DNA of 5,380 nt from an uncultured Oscillospiraceae bacterium (lineage in GTDB: Bacteria; Bacillota; Clostridia; Oscillospirales; Oscillospiraceae). The stretch spans positions 1 to 5,380 of the forward strand of contig CAKUJL010000114.1 of NCBI GenBank assembly GCA_934661715.1, given 5' to 3'. The notes below the pieces were generated by a model. It did not search any database, had not been told where the DNA came from, and saw nothing but the letters and a program-made list of their open reading frames with translations. The position numbers and the translations under genes are program-made. Positions 1 through 5,380 of the stretch are shown piece after piece; position 1 is the stretch's first letter, and each line of letters starts with the position of its first letter.

Positions 1-1
1 T

Positions 2-298
2 ATCGCCTGCTGCTATGGCATTGAACTGACCCTCGGCGACATGGCCATGATCGTTCTGACTGCGACGCTCGCCTCCATCGGCACCGCCGGTACGCCGGGC
101 GCGGGCATGATCATGCTTGCTATGGTTCTGACGCAGGTCAACATCCCCGTCGAGGGCATCGCGCTGATCGCCGGCGTCGACAAGCTCTTCGACATGGGCC
201 GCACCACCCTCAACATCACCGGCGACGCCACCTGCGCTCTGTGGATTTCCCGCGTCGAGCGCGAAAAGAAGGATCGCCTCGCCAAGGCCAATAAATAA
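2..298 (+). CDS. Dicarboxylate/glutamate:cation symporter (SDF/DAACS family), C-terminal fragment
   Basis: This is the C-terminal end, about 98 residues, of a secondary transporter that would import an acidic amino acid or C4-dicarboxylate with Na+ or H+ across the inner membrane. The gene starts before the window. The visible part covers the re-entrant hairpin 2 tip (GTAGTPGAGMIML, about 80-118) and the last core helix with the family signature DMGRTTLNITGD (191-226). By alignment from memory to the archaeal homologue GltPh, this keeps the equivalents of D394, R397, N401 and D405. The first two and N401 contact substrate, and D405 contributes to a cation site. Keeping the R397 equivalent favours an acidic substrate over a neutral one. 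A short charged tail (VEREKKDRLAKANK) ends the protein with TAA. The family is clear, but the exact substrate (glutamate, aspartate, succinate) cannot be read from the fragment. The gene converges on the two-component genes and ends about 30 bp before a strong terminator. Confidence 0.93.
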   Translation: MACCYGIELTLGDMAMIVLTATLASIGTAGTPGAGMIMLAMVLTQVNIPVEGIALIAGVDKLFDMGRTTLNITGDATCALWISRVEREKKDRLAKANK

Positions 299-327
299 GT
301 TTCCATCCTTTCTTGCATACCCCGCAA

Positions 328-362
328 AAGCGCCCGGCCTATGGCCGGGCGCTTCCCCTTTT
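328..362. terminator. Bidirectional intrinsic terminator between convergent genes
   Basis: A perfect 12-bp inverted repeat (AAGCGCCCGGCC, 328-339, and its complement, 343-354) closes on a 3-nt TAT loop. On the plus strand it is followed by CCCC and then TTTT, a modest tail for ending the symporter transcript. On the minus strand the stem ends in CTTTTG, giving a four-U run for the transcript arriving from the response regulator gene. The hairpin lies about 30 bp past the symporter stop and about 70 bp past the regulator stop, as expected for a shared terminator. The rest of the gap (363-424) shows no other clear feature. Confidence 0.85.
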
Positions 363-424
363 CAAAAGCAATTCCGCTTGTTTTCCATATATTGCGTAAT
401 GAATTGTGCAGCTTTCCTCGGAGT

Positions 425-1132
425 TTAGTCTCCCTCGATCATCCGGTACCCGATGCCGACCTCCGTAAAAATATAGACCGGCTGGGCGGGGTTCTGCTCG
501 ATTTTGCGGCGGATGTTCGCCATATTGACGCGCAGGATCTGGTTATCGCTTCTGGCGCTGGGGCCCCAGAGCTCCCGGATGAGGTAGTCATACGTCAGAA
601 CCTTGCCCGCGTGAAGCCCCAGAAGCGCCACGAGCTTATACTCGTTCTGCGTGAGGTTCGCGTCCTGACCCGCTATGAACACGCGGTGCTTTGCGTAGTC
701 GATCGTAAGGTCTCCTGCCTTGAAAAGTCCCGTGTTCGCGACGGCCTCACTTCCGGCGGGAGTTCTCGTGTGGCGGATGGCCGCGCGGATTCTGGCAAGG
801 AGCTCACCGGTCCCGAAGGGCTTGGTGAGGTAATCGTCGGCCCCGGCATCCAGCGCCGCGACCTTGTCTCGCTCATGCGTCCGCGCCGAAACGACGATGA
901 TCGGCACCTTCGACCAGCTTCTGACCGTGCGCAGTATCTCCATGCCGTCCACATCCGGAAGACCCAGATCGAGAATGATCACGTCCGGACAGTGCGAGGC
1001 GATCATGCTCTGGCCCATCGAGCCGGTTCTTGCCAGCAGCACGTCGTAGTCGTTCGCCGTGAGCACGGCCTGCATGAAGTTGCGGATGGTCTGCTCGTCT
1101 TCAATTACCAGAATTTTCTCCCGAATTTTCAT
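425..1132 (-). CDS. kdpE: KdpE-like response regulator (OmpR/PhoB family)
   Basis: This is a 235-residue cytoplasmic transcription factor that is phosphorylated by its partner kinase and binds DNA. The N-terminal receiver domain (about residues 5-120) has the acidic pair E11/D12, phospho-acceptor D55 (VIILDLGLP), S82 and K104 (TKPF). The C-terminal winged helix (about 136-232) has the recognition-helix region NQILRVNMANIRRKIE and ends with VGIGYRM. Several stretches match E. coli KdpE closely from memory (LDLGLPD.DG, ALDAGADDYL.KPFG.GEL, GKVLT, ELWGP, E.GIGYRM), and the length is typical. The start at 1132 was chosen because the receiver domain begins there and a strong GGAGG lies 9 nt upstream. 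The open frame continues to 1225, but those 31 extra codons resemble no receiver domain and lie inside the kinase gene. The first 32 bp overlap the kinase 3' end, so translation is probably coupled. KdpE classically controls the kdpFABC K+ pump, which is not visible here, so the actual regulon is unknown. Confidence 0.93.
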   Translation of the reverse strand: MKIREKILVIEDEQTIRNFMQAVLTANDYDVLLARTGSMGQSMIASHCPDVIILDLGLPDVDGMEILRTVRSWSKVPIIVVSARTHERDKVAALDAGADDYLTKPFGTGELLARIRAAIRHTRTPAGSEAVANTGLFKAGDLTIDYAKHRVFIAGQDANLTQNEYKLVALLGLHAGKVLTYDYLIRELWGPSARSDNQILRVNMANIRRKIEQNPAQPVYIFTEVGIGYRMIEGD

Positions 1133-2246
1133 TGTTCCGTTCCTCCAATGGCAATGTAAAACTGAAAAGTGCGCCGCCAAGCTCGCGGTTTTCCGCCTGC
1201 ATCGTGCCGCCGTGGGCCTGTACAATGCTCTTGCAGACCGAAAGGCCGATGCCCATGTTGCGCCGTCCGTCCGCCGTGAGCGCCTCGTCGTGCGACAGAT
1301 AGCCCTTGAAGAGCTTCGGCATCACCTCGCGGGAAATGCCCTGCCCGTTGTCGGCCACCTCGAACCGCGCATTTTTTCCTTCCTTGCGCAGCTGAAGCTC
1401 CACCCGCGTGGTCGTGACGCCGTGCTGGATGGAGTTTTCCATGAGATTGATGAGCACCTGCTCAATTAAGATAACGTCCATCGGGATCATCAGCAGCTCC
1501 TGCGGGGCCCGCACGGAAACGTCGATGCCCGGATAGTGCTTTGTGATCTTCATGGCCGCCGCGCTCAAGACCTCTTCTCCGGCCTCCATCTCCTTTTTGA
1601 TCTTCGTCTGTTCGCCCGTCATGCGCGTAACGGAAAGAAGGTTCTCCACCACGCTCACGAGCCAGTTCGATTCGTCCCGGATGTTTTCCAGCAGCTGCGT
1701 GCGCGTCTGATCGTCCAGCTGCCCGCCGGAATCCAGAAGCGTGCTCACACCGCCGACGATGGAGGTAAGCGGCGTTCTGATATCGTGGGACACGGCGCGA
1801 AGAAGATTGCCGCGCATTTTTTCCTTTTCCGCCTCGGCGCGGATCTTTTCCTGCTGCTTGATCTGCGTCGTGAGCGTGCTGACCACGATGGAGACGATCA
1901 GCATCACAAGAAACGTCAGCGGATACCCCGAAATTGTGAAGTTCAGCTGATAGTATGGAAACGTAAAAATATAGTTGATCCCGACGACGCCGATGACAGA
2001 CGCCAGCAGGCCAAATAAGTACCCGTCCGTAAAGCGCGAGACCAGCACGACCGCCAGCTCAAAGATCAATGCGACATACACGTCGCTGTCGTCGATGGTC
2101 CGGAGAAAATAGCAGAGGATCGTCGCGCACGACAAAAGCGAGATAAAGATCCCGAAGTCGCGCCACGTGAAGACAAAGCGCAGCGGCGGCTTCTTGCCGT
2201 TCGGTTTCATTCGTTGTTTCGTCAAGCTTCTCACCCATTTCATCAT
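1101..2246 (-). CDS. Short KdpD-like sensor histidine kinase (DUF4118 membrane sensor)
   Basis: This is a membrane-bound sensor kinase of up to 381 residues, partner of the downstream response regulator. After a basic N-terminus it has four predicted membrane helices (about residues 30-50, 56-71, 75-96 and 106-128), arranged like the DUF4118 domain of KdpD. A short charged coiled-coil linker follows (about 128-148). The HisKA domain has phospho-acceptor H154 in AVSHDIRTPLTS. The HATPase domain shows the N box (LMENSIQH, N271), the G1 box (DNGQGI, 299-304) and the G2 box (MGIGLS, 331-336). E. coli KdpD is about 894 residues, so this protein lacks its N-terminal KdpD and Usp-like cytoplasmic domains. 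It is a complete short form, not a visible truncation. The start is uncertain. The ATG pair at 2246/2243 has no good ribosome site and overlaps a candidate -10 element. TTG at 2225 (preceded by GGTGAG) or ATG at 2210 would still keep all membrane helices. The C-terminal tail ENSGENSGN overlaps the regulator gene by 32 bp. The ligand is unknown, and K+ or ionic stress is inferred only from the family. Confidence 0.9.
   Translation of the reverse strand: MMKWVRSLTKQRMKPNGKKPPLRFVFTWRDFGIFISLLSCATILCYFLRTIDDSDVYVALIFELAVVLVSRFTDGYLFGLLASVIGVVGINYIFTFPYYQLNFTISGYPLTFLVMLIVSIVVSTLTTQIKQQEKIRAEAEKEKMRGNLLRAVSHDIRTPLTSIVGGVSTLLDSGGQLDDQTRTQLLENIRDESNWLVSVVENLLSVTRMTGEQTKIKKEMEAGEEVLSAAAMKITKHYPGIDVSVRAPQELLMIPMDVILIEQVLINLMENSIQHGVTTTRVELQLRKEGKNARFEVADNGQGISREVMPKLFKGYLSHDEALTADGRRNMGIGLSVCKSIVQAHGGTMQAENRELGGALFSFTLPLEERNNENSGENSGN
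1141..1146 (-). promoter_or_regulatory. Ribosome binding site of the response regulator gene, inside the kinase gene
   Basis: The minus strand reads GGAGGA, ending about 8-9 nt before the ATG at 1132. It is the strongest Shine-Dalgarno match in the neighbourhood and decides the regulator start in favour of 1132 over the longer open frame. It lies within the last codons of the kinase gene, which fits translational coupling. Confidence 0.8.
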
Positions 2247-2250
2247 ACCA
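2242..2250 (-). promoter_or_regulatory. Candidate extended -10 promoter element for the two-component operon
   Basis: The minus strand reads TGG TATGAT: a TATAAT-like hexamer with one mismatch (2247 down to 2242), preceded by the TGn extended -10 motif. No convincing -35 hexamer stands 17 bp upstream, and the direct repeats at 2268-2285 occupy that area instead. Transcription would begin near 2235, which is downstream of the first two ATGs of the kinase frame. This is an inference from motif match only. Confidence 0.4.
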
Positions 2251-2267
2251 CGAAGACGAGCGTTTCG

Positions 2268-2307
2268 CCGTTAAGATTCTGTTAAAACCGCACGGCATTT
2301 CCGTTAA
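2268..2307 (-). promoter_or_regulatory. Direct-repeat operator, probable OmpR/PhoB-family regulator site
   Basis: Three heptamers on the minus strand read TTAACGG (2307-2301), TTAACAG (2285-2279) and TTAACGG (2274-2268). Their offsets are exactly 22 and 11 bp, so all sit on the same face of the helix. OmpR/PhoB-family regulators bind as tandem dimers to direct repeats of about 11-bp pitch. B. subtilis PhoP, for example, uses TTAACA-like hexamers about 5 bp apart. With a start site near 2235 the repeats lie at about -33 to -39, -44 to -50 and -66 to -72, suitable for activation. The likely binder is the KdpE-like regulator encoded by the same operon, but another family member is possible. Confidence 0.5.
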
Positions 2308-2337
2308 GGCAAAGACCCGCAGGAAAGCTCCCGCGGG
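2306..2337 (-). terminator. Intrinsic terminator of the ABC exporter operon
   Basis: On the minus strand CCCGCGGGA (2337-2329) pairs with TCCTGCGGG (2324-2316) around a GCTT loop, giving a 9-bp stem with one G-U pair. The tail TCTTTGCCTT follows. The stem starts about 8 nt after the stop codon of the downstream ABC gene. On the plus strand the G-U pair becomes an A/C mismatch, so the hairpin is suited to the minus strand. It separates the exporter transcript from the two-component genes, which therefore probably have their own promoter. The tail is only moderately U-rich, so some read-through is possible. Confidence 0.7.
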
Positions 2338-2345
2338 GCATAAAG

Positions 2346-4169
2346 CTATGATAGATTTTCGCTGCGCAGAAACGCGTTCATCGCCTGTTCGCGATACTGC
2401 CGGGTGTAGAGCGCATAGTATGCGCCCTTCTGCGCCATGAGTTCCCGGTGAGAGCCCCGCTCGATAATCCTGCCGTCCTGCACGACCAAAATCACGTCCG
2501 CTCTGCGGATGGTGGACAGCCGGTGGGCGACAATAAACGACGTTCTTCCCTGCATGACGGTCTCGATCGCCTGCTGGAGCTTCTGCTCGGTGATGGTGTC
2601 GACCGAAGACGTCGCCTCGTCCAGAACAAAAATTCTCGGGTCTGCCAGAAGCGCCCTTGCAAAGGAGAGTAGCTGCTTTTCGCCCGTAGACAGGCTGCTG
2701 CCGCCTTCTCCCACCTGCGTGTTGTATCCTTCCGGAAGCCGGGCAATCAGCTCGTCTGCGCACACGGCTTTGACCGCGGCCTCGATTTCCGCCATAGACG
2801 CGTCCTCGCGGCCATAGCGCAGATTCTCCAGCACCGTCCCGGAAAACAGGTGCGGCGTCTGCAAAACGTAGCCGATGTTCGCGTGGAGCCACAGCTGGCT
2901 TCTTTCCCGCGCGTCGCGGCCATCGATGAGGACCTGCCCCTTCGTCGGCTCATAAAACCGGCAGACGAGGTTTACAAGCGTCGATTTCCCCGCGCCCGTC
3001 TCGCCGACGATCGCGACTCTCGTCCCGCGCGGCACATCGAGGTTAAAATGCTCGAGCACGTCCTCTTCCCCGTCGGGATAGCGGAAGGTCACGTCGCGGA
3101 ACGTGATATCGCCGTATAGAGGCTCCCAGTTTTCCTTTTTGGGCGTAAACGAATCGCCGTACTTTTCGATCACCTCCGGCGTGTCGCGCACGTCAGAGTT
3201 CGTGTGCAGAAGCGCCATCACGCGCTCAATGTTGACCTGGGTGTTGATGAAGTTCGAATACACCTGCACCAGAAGCTGAATGGGCTCCATCATGCCCTGC
3301 GCGTAGCTGACGAAAACAGAGAGCGTACCGATAAGCATCACGCCTTCGCGCGTAATCATCCCGCCCTTCCACAGGACGATCGCCAGCGCCGCCGAGGCCG
3401 CAAACGCGGTCGTGGCCATGAATAAGCTCCGGAAGTGCATTTCCCGCACGCTCTCGCGCTTCATCTGCCCAGTAAGCTGGCGGAACTCGGACTCCATCTT
3501 GTCTTCAATGACAAGCGTTTTCATCGTCTTTGCACCCGTGATGCCCTCGTTGAAGCCGGAGGTGATCTTCGAGTTCTGCTCGCGCACCCGCCGGTGGCAG
3601 AAGACGAGCTTCTTCTGGAAATACACGCTGGCAAGCGCCAGCACCGGCACGATCGCCATCACGAAAAGCGCCAATTTCCAGTTGAGCACAAACATCATGA
3701 TGATCGCCAGCACCAGATACGCCGCGTACCACACAAATTCCATCAGGCCCCAGGCAAGCGTCGTCGCGATCTTATCCGTGTCGGACATGACCCGCGCGTG
3801 GATATACCCGACGCTGTTCTGGTTGAAATACGAAAACGACAGCGTCTGCAAGTGGTTGAAGCAGACCCTTTTCAGATCGCGTCCGATATACATTTCCGCC
3901 TTGCACGCGGCAAAGGCCGAGACGCAGTTGGCCGCGGTCTGGACGATCATGACAAGGATGTAGACGCCGATAAACGCGCCGAGCCCCTCCAGCGTCTTTT
4001 CCGCGATAAAATGGTCGATGGCGTACTGCTGCAAAAGCGGAATAACCGCATCCATCGCCGTGCCAAGAAGGCCGAGGATGAGCATGTCGAAAATGACGAG
4101 CTTTCCATACCCCTTGAGATACGGAAAGAGCTTCGGAATGCCGAACCAGCGAAGCTTTTCTTTTCTCAT
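2346..4169 (-). CDS. Heterodimeric ABC exporter, catalytic-site subunit (BmrD/YheH/TM288-like)
   Basis: This is a complete 607-residue half-transporter with an N-terminal exporter membrane domain and a C-terminal ATPase. It would pair with the product of the upstream gene to pump drugs, lipids or peptides out of the cell. Six membrane helices are predicted at about residues 24-46, 63-86, 139-161, 163-185, 247-268 and 274-296. The nucleotide-binding domain follows a linker rich in charged residues (about 330-352). It shows Walker A GETGAGKST (389-397), Q-loop Q437, signature LSTGE (493-497), Walker B IFVLDE with catalytic E518, D-loop SSVD, and H-loop H549 (VAHRLS). The signature departs from LSGGQ, while the catalytic Glu is present, the pattern known for the BmrD/TM288-type partner. 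The ATG at 4169 is supported by GAGGAGG 7 nt upstream and overlaps the preceding stop as ATGA, so translation is coupled. The gene ends in TAG just before a terminator. The substrate cannot be read from the sequence. Confidence 0.95.
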   Translation of the reverse strand: MRKEKLRWFGIPKLFPYLKGYGKLVIFDMLILGLLGTAMDAVIPLLQQYAIDHFIAEKTLEGLGAFIGVYILVMIVQTAANCVSAFAACKAEMYIGRDLKRVCFNHLQTLSFSYFNQNSVGYIHARVMSDTDKIATTLAWGLMEFVWYAAYLVLAIIMMFVLNWKLALFVMAIVPVLALASVYFQKKLVFCHRRVREQNSKITSGFNEGITGAKTMKTLVIEDKMESEFRQLTGQMKRESVREMHFRSLFMATTAFAASAALAIVLWKGGMITREGVMLIGTLSVFVSYAQGMMEPIQLLVQVYSNFINTQVNIERVMALLHTNSDVRDTPEVIEKYGDSFTPKKENWEPLYGDITFRDVTFRYPDGEEDVLEHFNLDVPRGTRVAIVGETGAGKSTLVNLVCRFYEPTKGQVLIDGRDARERSQLWLHANIGYVLQTPHLFSGTVLENLRYGREDASMAEIEAAVKAVCADELIARLPEGYNTQVGEGGSSLSTGEKQLLSFARALLADPRIFVLDEATSSVDTITEQKLQQAIETVMQGRTSFIVAHRLSTIRRADVILVVQDGRIIERGSHRELMAQKGAYYALYTRQYREQAMNAFLRSENLS

Positions 4170-5380
4170 GCCGGTTCCTCCTCTCCGATGGCCATCTGCA
4201 TCCGGTAAATGGCGCGGAAGGGCCCCTCCTGCTGCAAAAGTTCCTCCGGTGAGCCGAGCTGCCGCACCTTCCCGTGCTCGAGCACCAGCACTGTGTCGCA
4301 GTCGAGAAGCGTCAGAATGCGGTGCGAGACCAGAATCTGCGTCACGCCGGAGACCTGCTCCTGCAATGCCCTGCGGATGTTCTCGTCCGTCTCGGTGTCG
4401 ACAGCGGAAAGTGAGTCGTCAAAGACGATGACGGGCGTTTTCTGTGTGAGCGTTCTAGCAATCGCCACGCGCTGCTTCTGTCCGCCGGATAGCGTCACGC
4501 CGCGCTCTCCGACCATCGTCTCATAGCCTTTTGCAAACGCGCGGATATCGCCGTCGACACAGGCTGTGACGGCGGCCGCGTGAATGTCCTGGACGCTGGC
4601 TCCCGTGATGCCGATGTTTTCTTCAATCGTCCGCGAGAACAAAAACGGCTCCTGCAAAACAACGCCGACATTCTCGCGCACAAATTTTGCCGGCATCGAC
4701 GAAAGATCAACGCCGCCCACCGTAATTTTCCCTTTCGTGGGCGCGTAGAGACGGCTGAGTAACAGCAGAAGCGTACTTTTGCCCGAGCCCGTCGCGCCGA
4801 GAACGCCGAAGCTTTTTCCCGCCGGGATCGTAAAGCTCACGTCGTGCAGCACCTCTGGCCCCGTCTCATACGAAAACGACACATGGTCGAAAACGAGATC
4901 TTTGTCCATCGGCGCTTCTTTCGCGTCCGCCGCGTCCTCTTCCACGGGTGCGCTCAAAACTTCTGAAATGCGGTCAACAGAGACCCCGGCCTTGCTCATT
5001 TCCGAGATCATGCGCCCAAGCCGCCGCACCGGCGTGATGAGCATCGCGTTATAAAACGCGAAGGAAAGAAACTCCCCTTCCGTCATCTCCCCGCGCACGC
5101 AGAGCACGCTTCCGAGCACCACGACCAGCATCACCTGCAAGCAGCTCGTCACATCGCCGACGGCCCAGAAGCCGGACATCGTGTAGCAGAGCTTCACCCA
5201 GAGGTTTGTGTAGACCTGGTTCTGCTGCTCAAAGCGTTCGCGTTCAAACTCCTCCCGTCCGAACGCCCGCACGACGCGCACACCCGTCAGATTTTCCTGC
5301 GCGATGGTCGAAAGCACGCCTTCTGCTTCGTCGCAGTCGGTGAAGCGTTCGCGGATTTTGTTGTGAAACAGCAGAGAATA
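4166..5380 (-). CDS. Heterodimeric ABC exporter, degenerate-site subunit (BmrC/YheI/TM287-like), partial
   Basis: This is the C-terminal ~404 residues of an ABC exporter half-transporter. The open frame runs off the right edge, so roughly 180-190 N-terminal residues with the first membrane helices are missing. The fragment begins in the cytoplasmic extension after about helix 4 (VLSTIAQENLTGVRVVRAFGRE). It then has the last two membrane helices (around 5080-5200), an acidic linker (EEDAADAKEAP) and the ATPase domain. That domain shows Walker A GATGSGKST (4772-4798), Q-loop VLQEPFLFS, canonical LSGGQ (4478-4492), Walker B VIVFDD, D-loop SAVD and an H-loop His (VSHR, about 4322-4324). The residue after the Walker B Asp is Asp (codon 4415-4417) where active ABC ATPases have the catalytic Glu. 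This marks the degenerate subunit of a heterodimer, as in TM287, BmrC and LmrC. The stop overlaps the start of the partner gene by 4 bp (ATGA). The GTG at 5315-5317 is an internal Val codon, not a start. The substrate is unknown. Confidence 0.94.
   Translation of the reverse strand, partial: YSLLFHNKIRERFTDCDEAEGVLSTIAQENLTGVRVVRAFGREEFERERFEQQNQVYTNLWVKLCYTMSGFWAVGDVTSCLQVMLVVVLGSVLCVRGEMTEGEFLSFAFYNAMLITPVRRLGRMISEMSKAGVSVDRISEVLSAPVEEDAADAKEAPMDKDLVFDHVSFSYETGPEVLHDVSFTIPAGKSFGVLGATGSGKSTLLLLLSRLYAPTKGKITVGGVDLSSMPAKFVRENVGVVLQEPFLFSRTIEENIGITGASVQDIHAAAVTACVDGDIRAFAKGYETMVGERGVTLSGGQKQRVAIARTLTQKTPVIVFDDSLSAVDTETDENIRRALQEQVSGVTQILVSHRILTLLDCDTVLVLEHGKVRQLGSPEELLQQEGPFRAIYRMQMAIGEEEPA
4177..4183 (-). 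promoter_or_regulatory. Ribosome binding site of the downstream ABC subunit
   Basis: The minus strand reads GAGGAGG, 7 nt before the ATG at 4169, inside the last codons of the upstream ABC gene. It fixes the start within the ATGA overlap and supports coupled, balanced synthesis of the two exporter subunits. Confidence 0.8.

Noticed and set aside
376..395. Small plus/minus hairpin-like sequence around the AT-rich stretch near the regulator 3' end
   Set aside because: Only a few base pairs form and there is no U-rich tail. The strong hairpin at 328-354 explains termination better.
341..1159. Plus-strand open frame of 272 codons
   Set aside because: It lies opposite the clearly recognised response regulator. 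Its predicted protein has no family motifs and reads as antisense of the GC-rich coding strand.
1133..1225. N-terminal extension of the response regulator frame by 31 codons
   Set aside because: The extra residues are unlike any receiver domain and overlap the kinase HATPase region. A strong ribosome binding site supports the start at 1132.
2059..2892. Minus-strand open frame of 277 codons spanning the ABC 3' end and kinase 5' end
   Set aside because: It crosses two well-supported genes and the terminator in another frame, and has no coherent motif.
3435..4208. Plus-strand open frame of 257 codons, rich in His and Arg
   Set aside because: It is antisense to the downstream ABC subunit, with composition typical of a reverse-strand shadow and no recognisable domain.
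1..5380. CRISPR arrays, tRNA or rRNA genes, insertion-sequence ends, riboswitches
   Set aside because: No regularly spaced repeats, cloverleaf-like segments, transposase motifs or long structured leader are visible. Nearly all of the window is accounted for by protein-coding genes.

Overview
The window looks like chromosomal DNA from a moderately GC-rich Firmicute, most likely a gut-type Clostridia lineage (Oscillospiraceae-like). This is inferred from strong GGAGG-type ribosome binding sites, intrinsic terminators, a BmrCD-type paired ABC exporter, and a short KdpD-like kinase of the kind common in Clostridia. Nothing in the sequence fixes the genus. Base composition was judged by eye, not computed.

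Layout. At the left edge (2-298, plus strand) is the last ~98 residues of a dicarboxylate/glutamate:cation symporter, with its substrate- and cation-binding signature intact. A perfect 12-bp hairpin (328-354) follows in the convergent gap and can terminate transcription from both sides. Everything else reads on the minus strand. From right to left, in transcription order, these are: the C-terminal ~404 residues of one ABC exporter half-transporter (4166-5380, running off the window); its partner half-transporter (2346-4169), joined by an ATGA overlap; an intrinsic terminator (2311-2337); a short intergenic regulatory region (2242-2307); a membrane histidine kinase with a KdpD-type DUF4118 sensor (1101-2246); and a KdpE-type response regulator (425-1132) that overlaps the kinase by 32 bp.

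How the genes work together. The two ABC proteins form an asymmetric heterodimeric exporter. The upstream subunit has Asp in place of the catalytic Glu but a canonical LSGGQ. The downstream subunit has the catalytic Glu but a divergent LSTGE. In the head-to-tail dimer this gives one competent and one degenerate ATP site. The kinase and regulator form a two-component system resembling the transmembrane and transmitter half of KdpD plus full-length KdpE, with no kdpFABC genes in view.

The most noteworthy non-coding signal is a set of three TTAAC(G/A)G heptamers on the minus strand, at offsets of exactly 11 and 22 bp, just upstream of the kinase gene. They precede an extended -10 element (TGGTATGAT). 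This is what an OmpR/PhoB/KdpE-family regulator site at an activator-dependent promoter would look like, and it suggests autoregulation. It also suggests that the first ATGs of the kinase frame may not be the real start. I see no mobile element, CRISPR array, tRNA or rRNA, and no evidence of a wholly new system.
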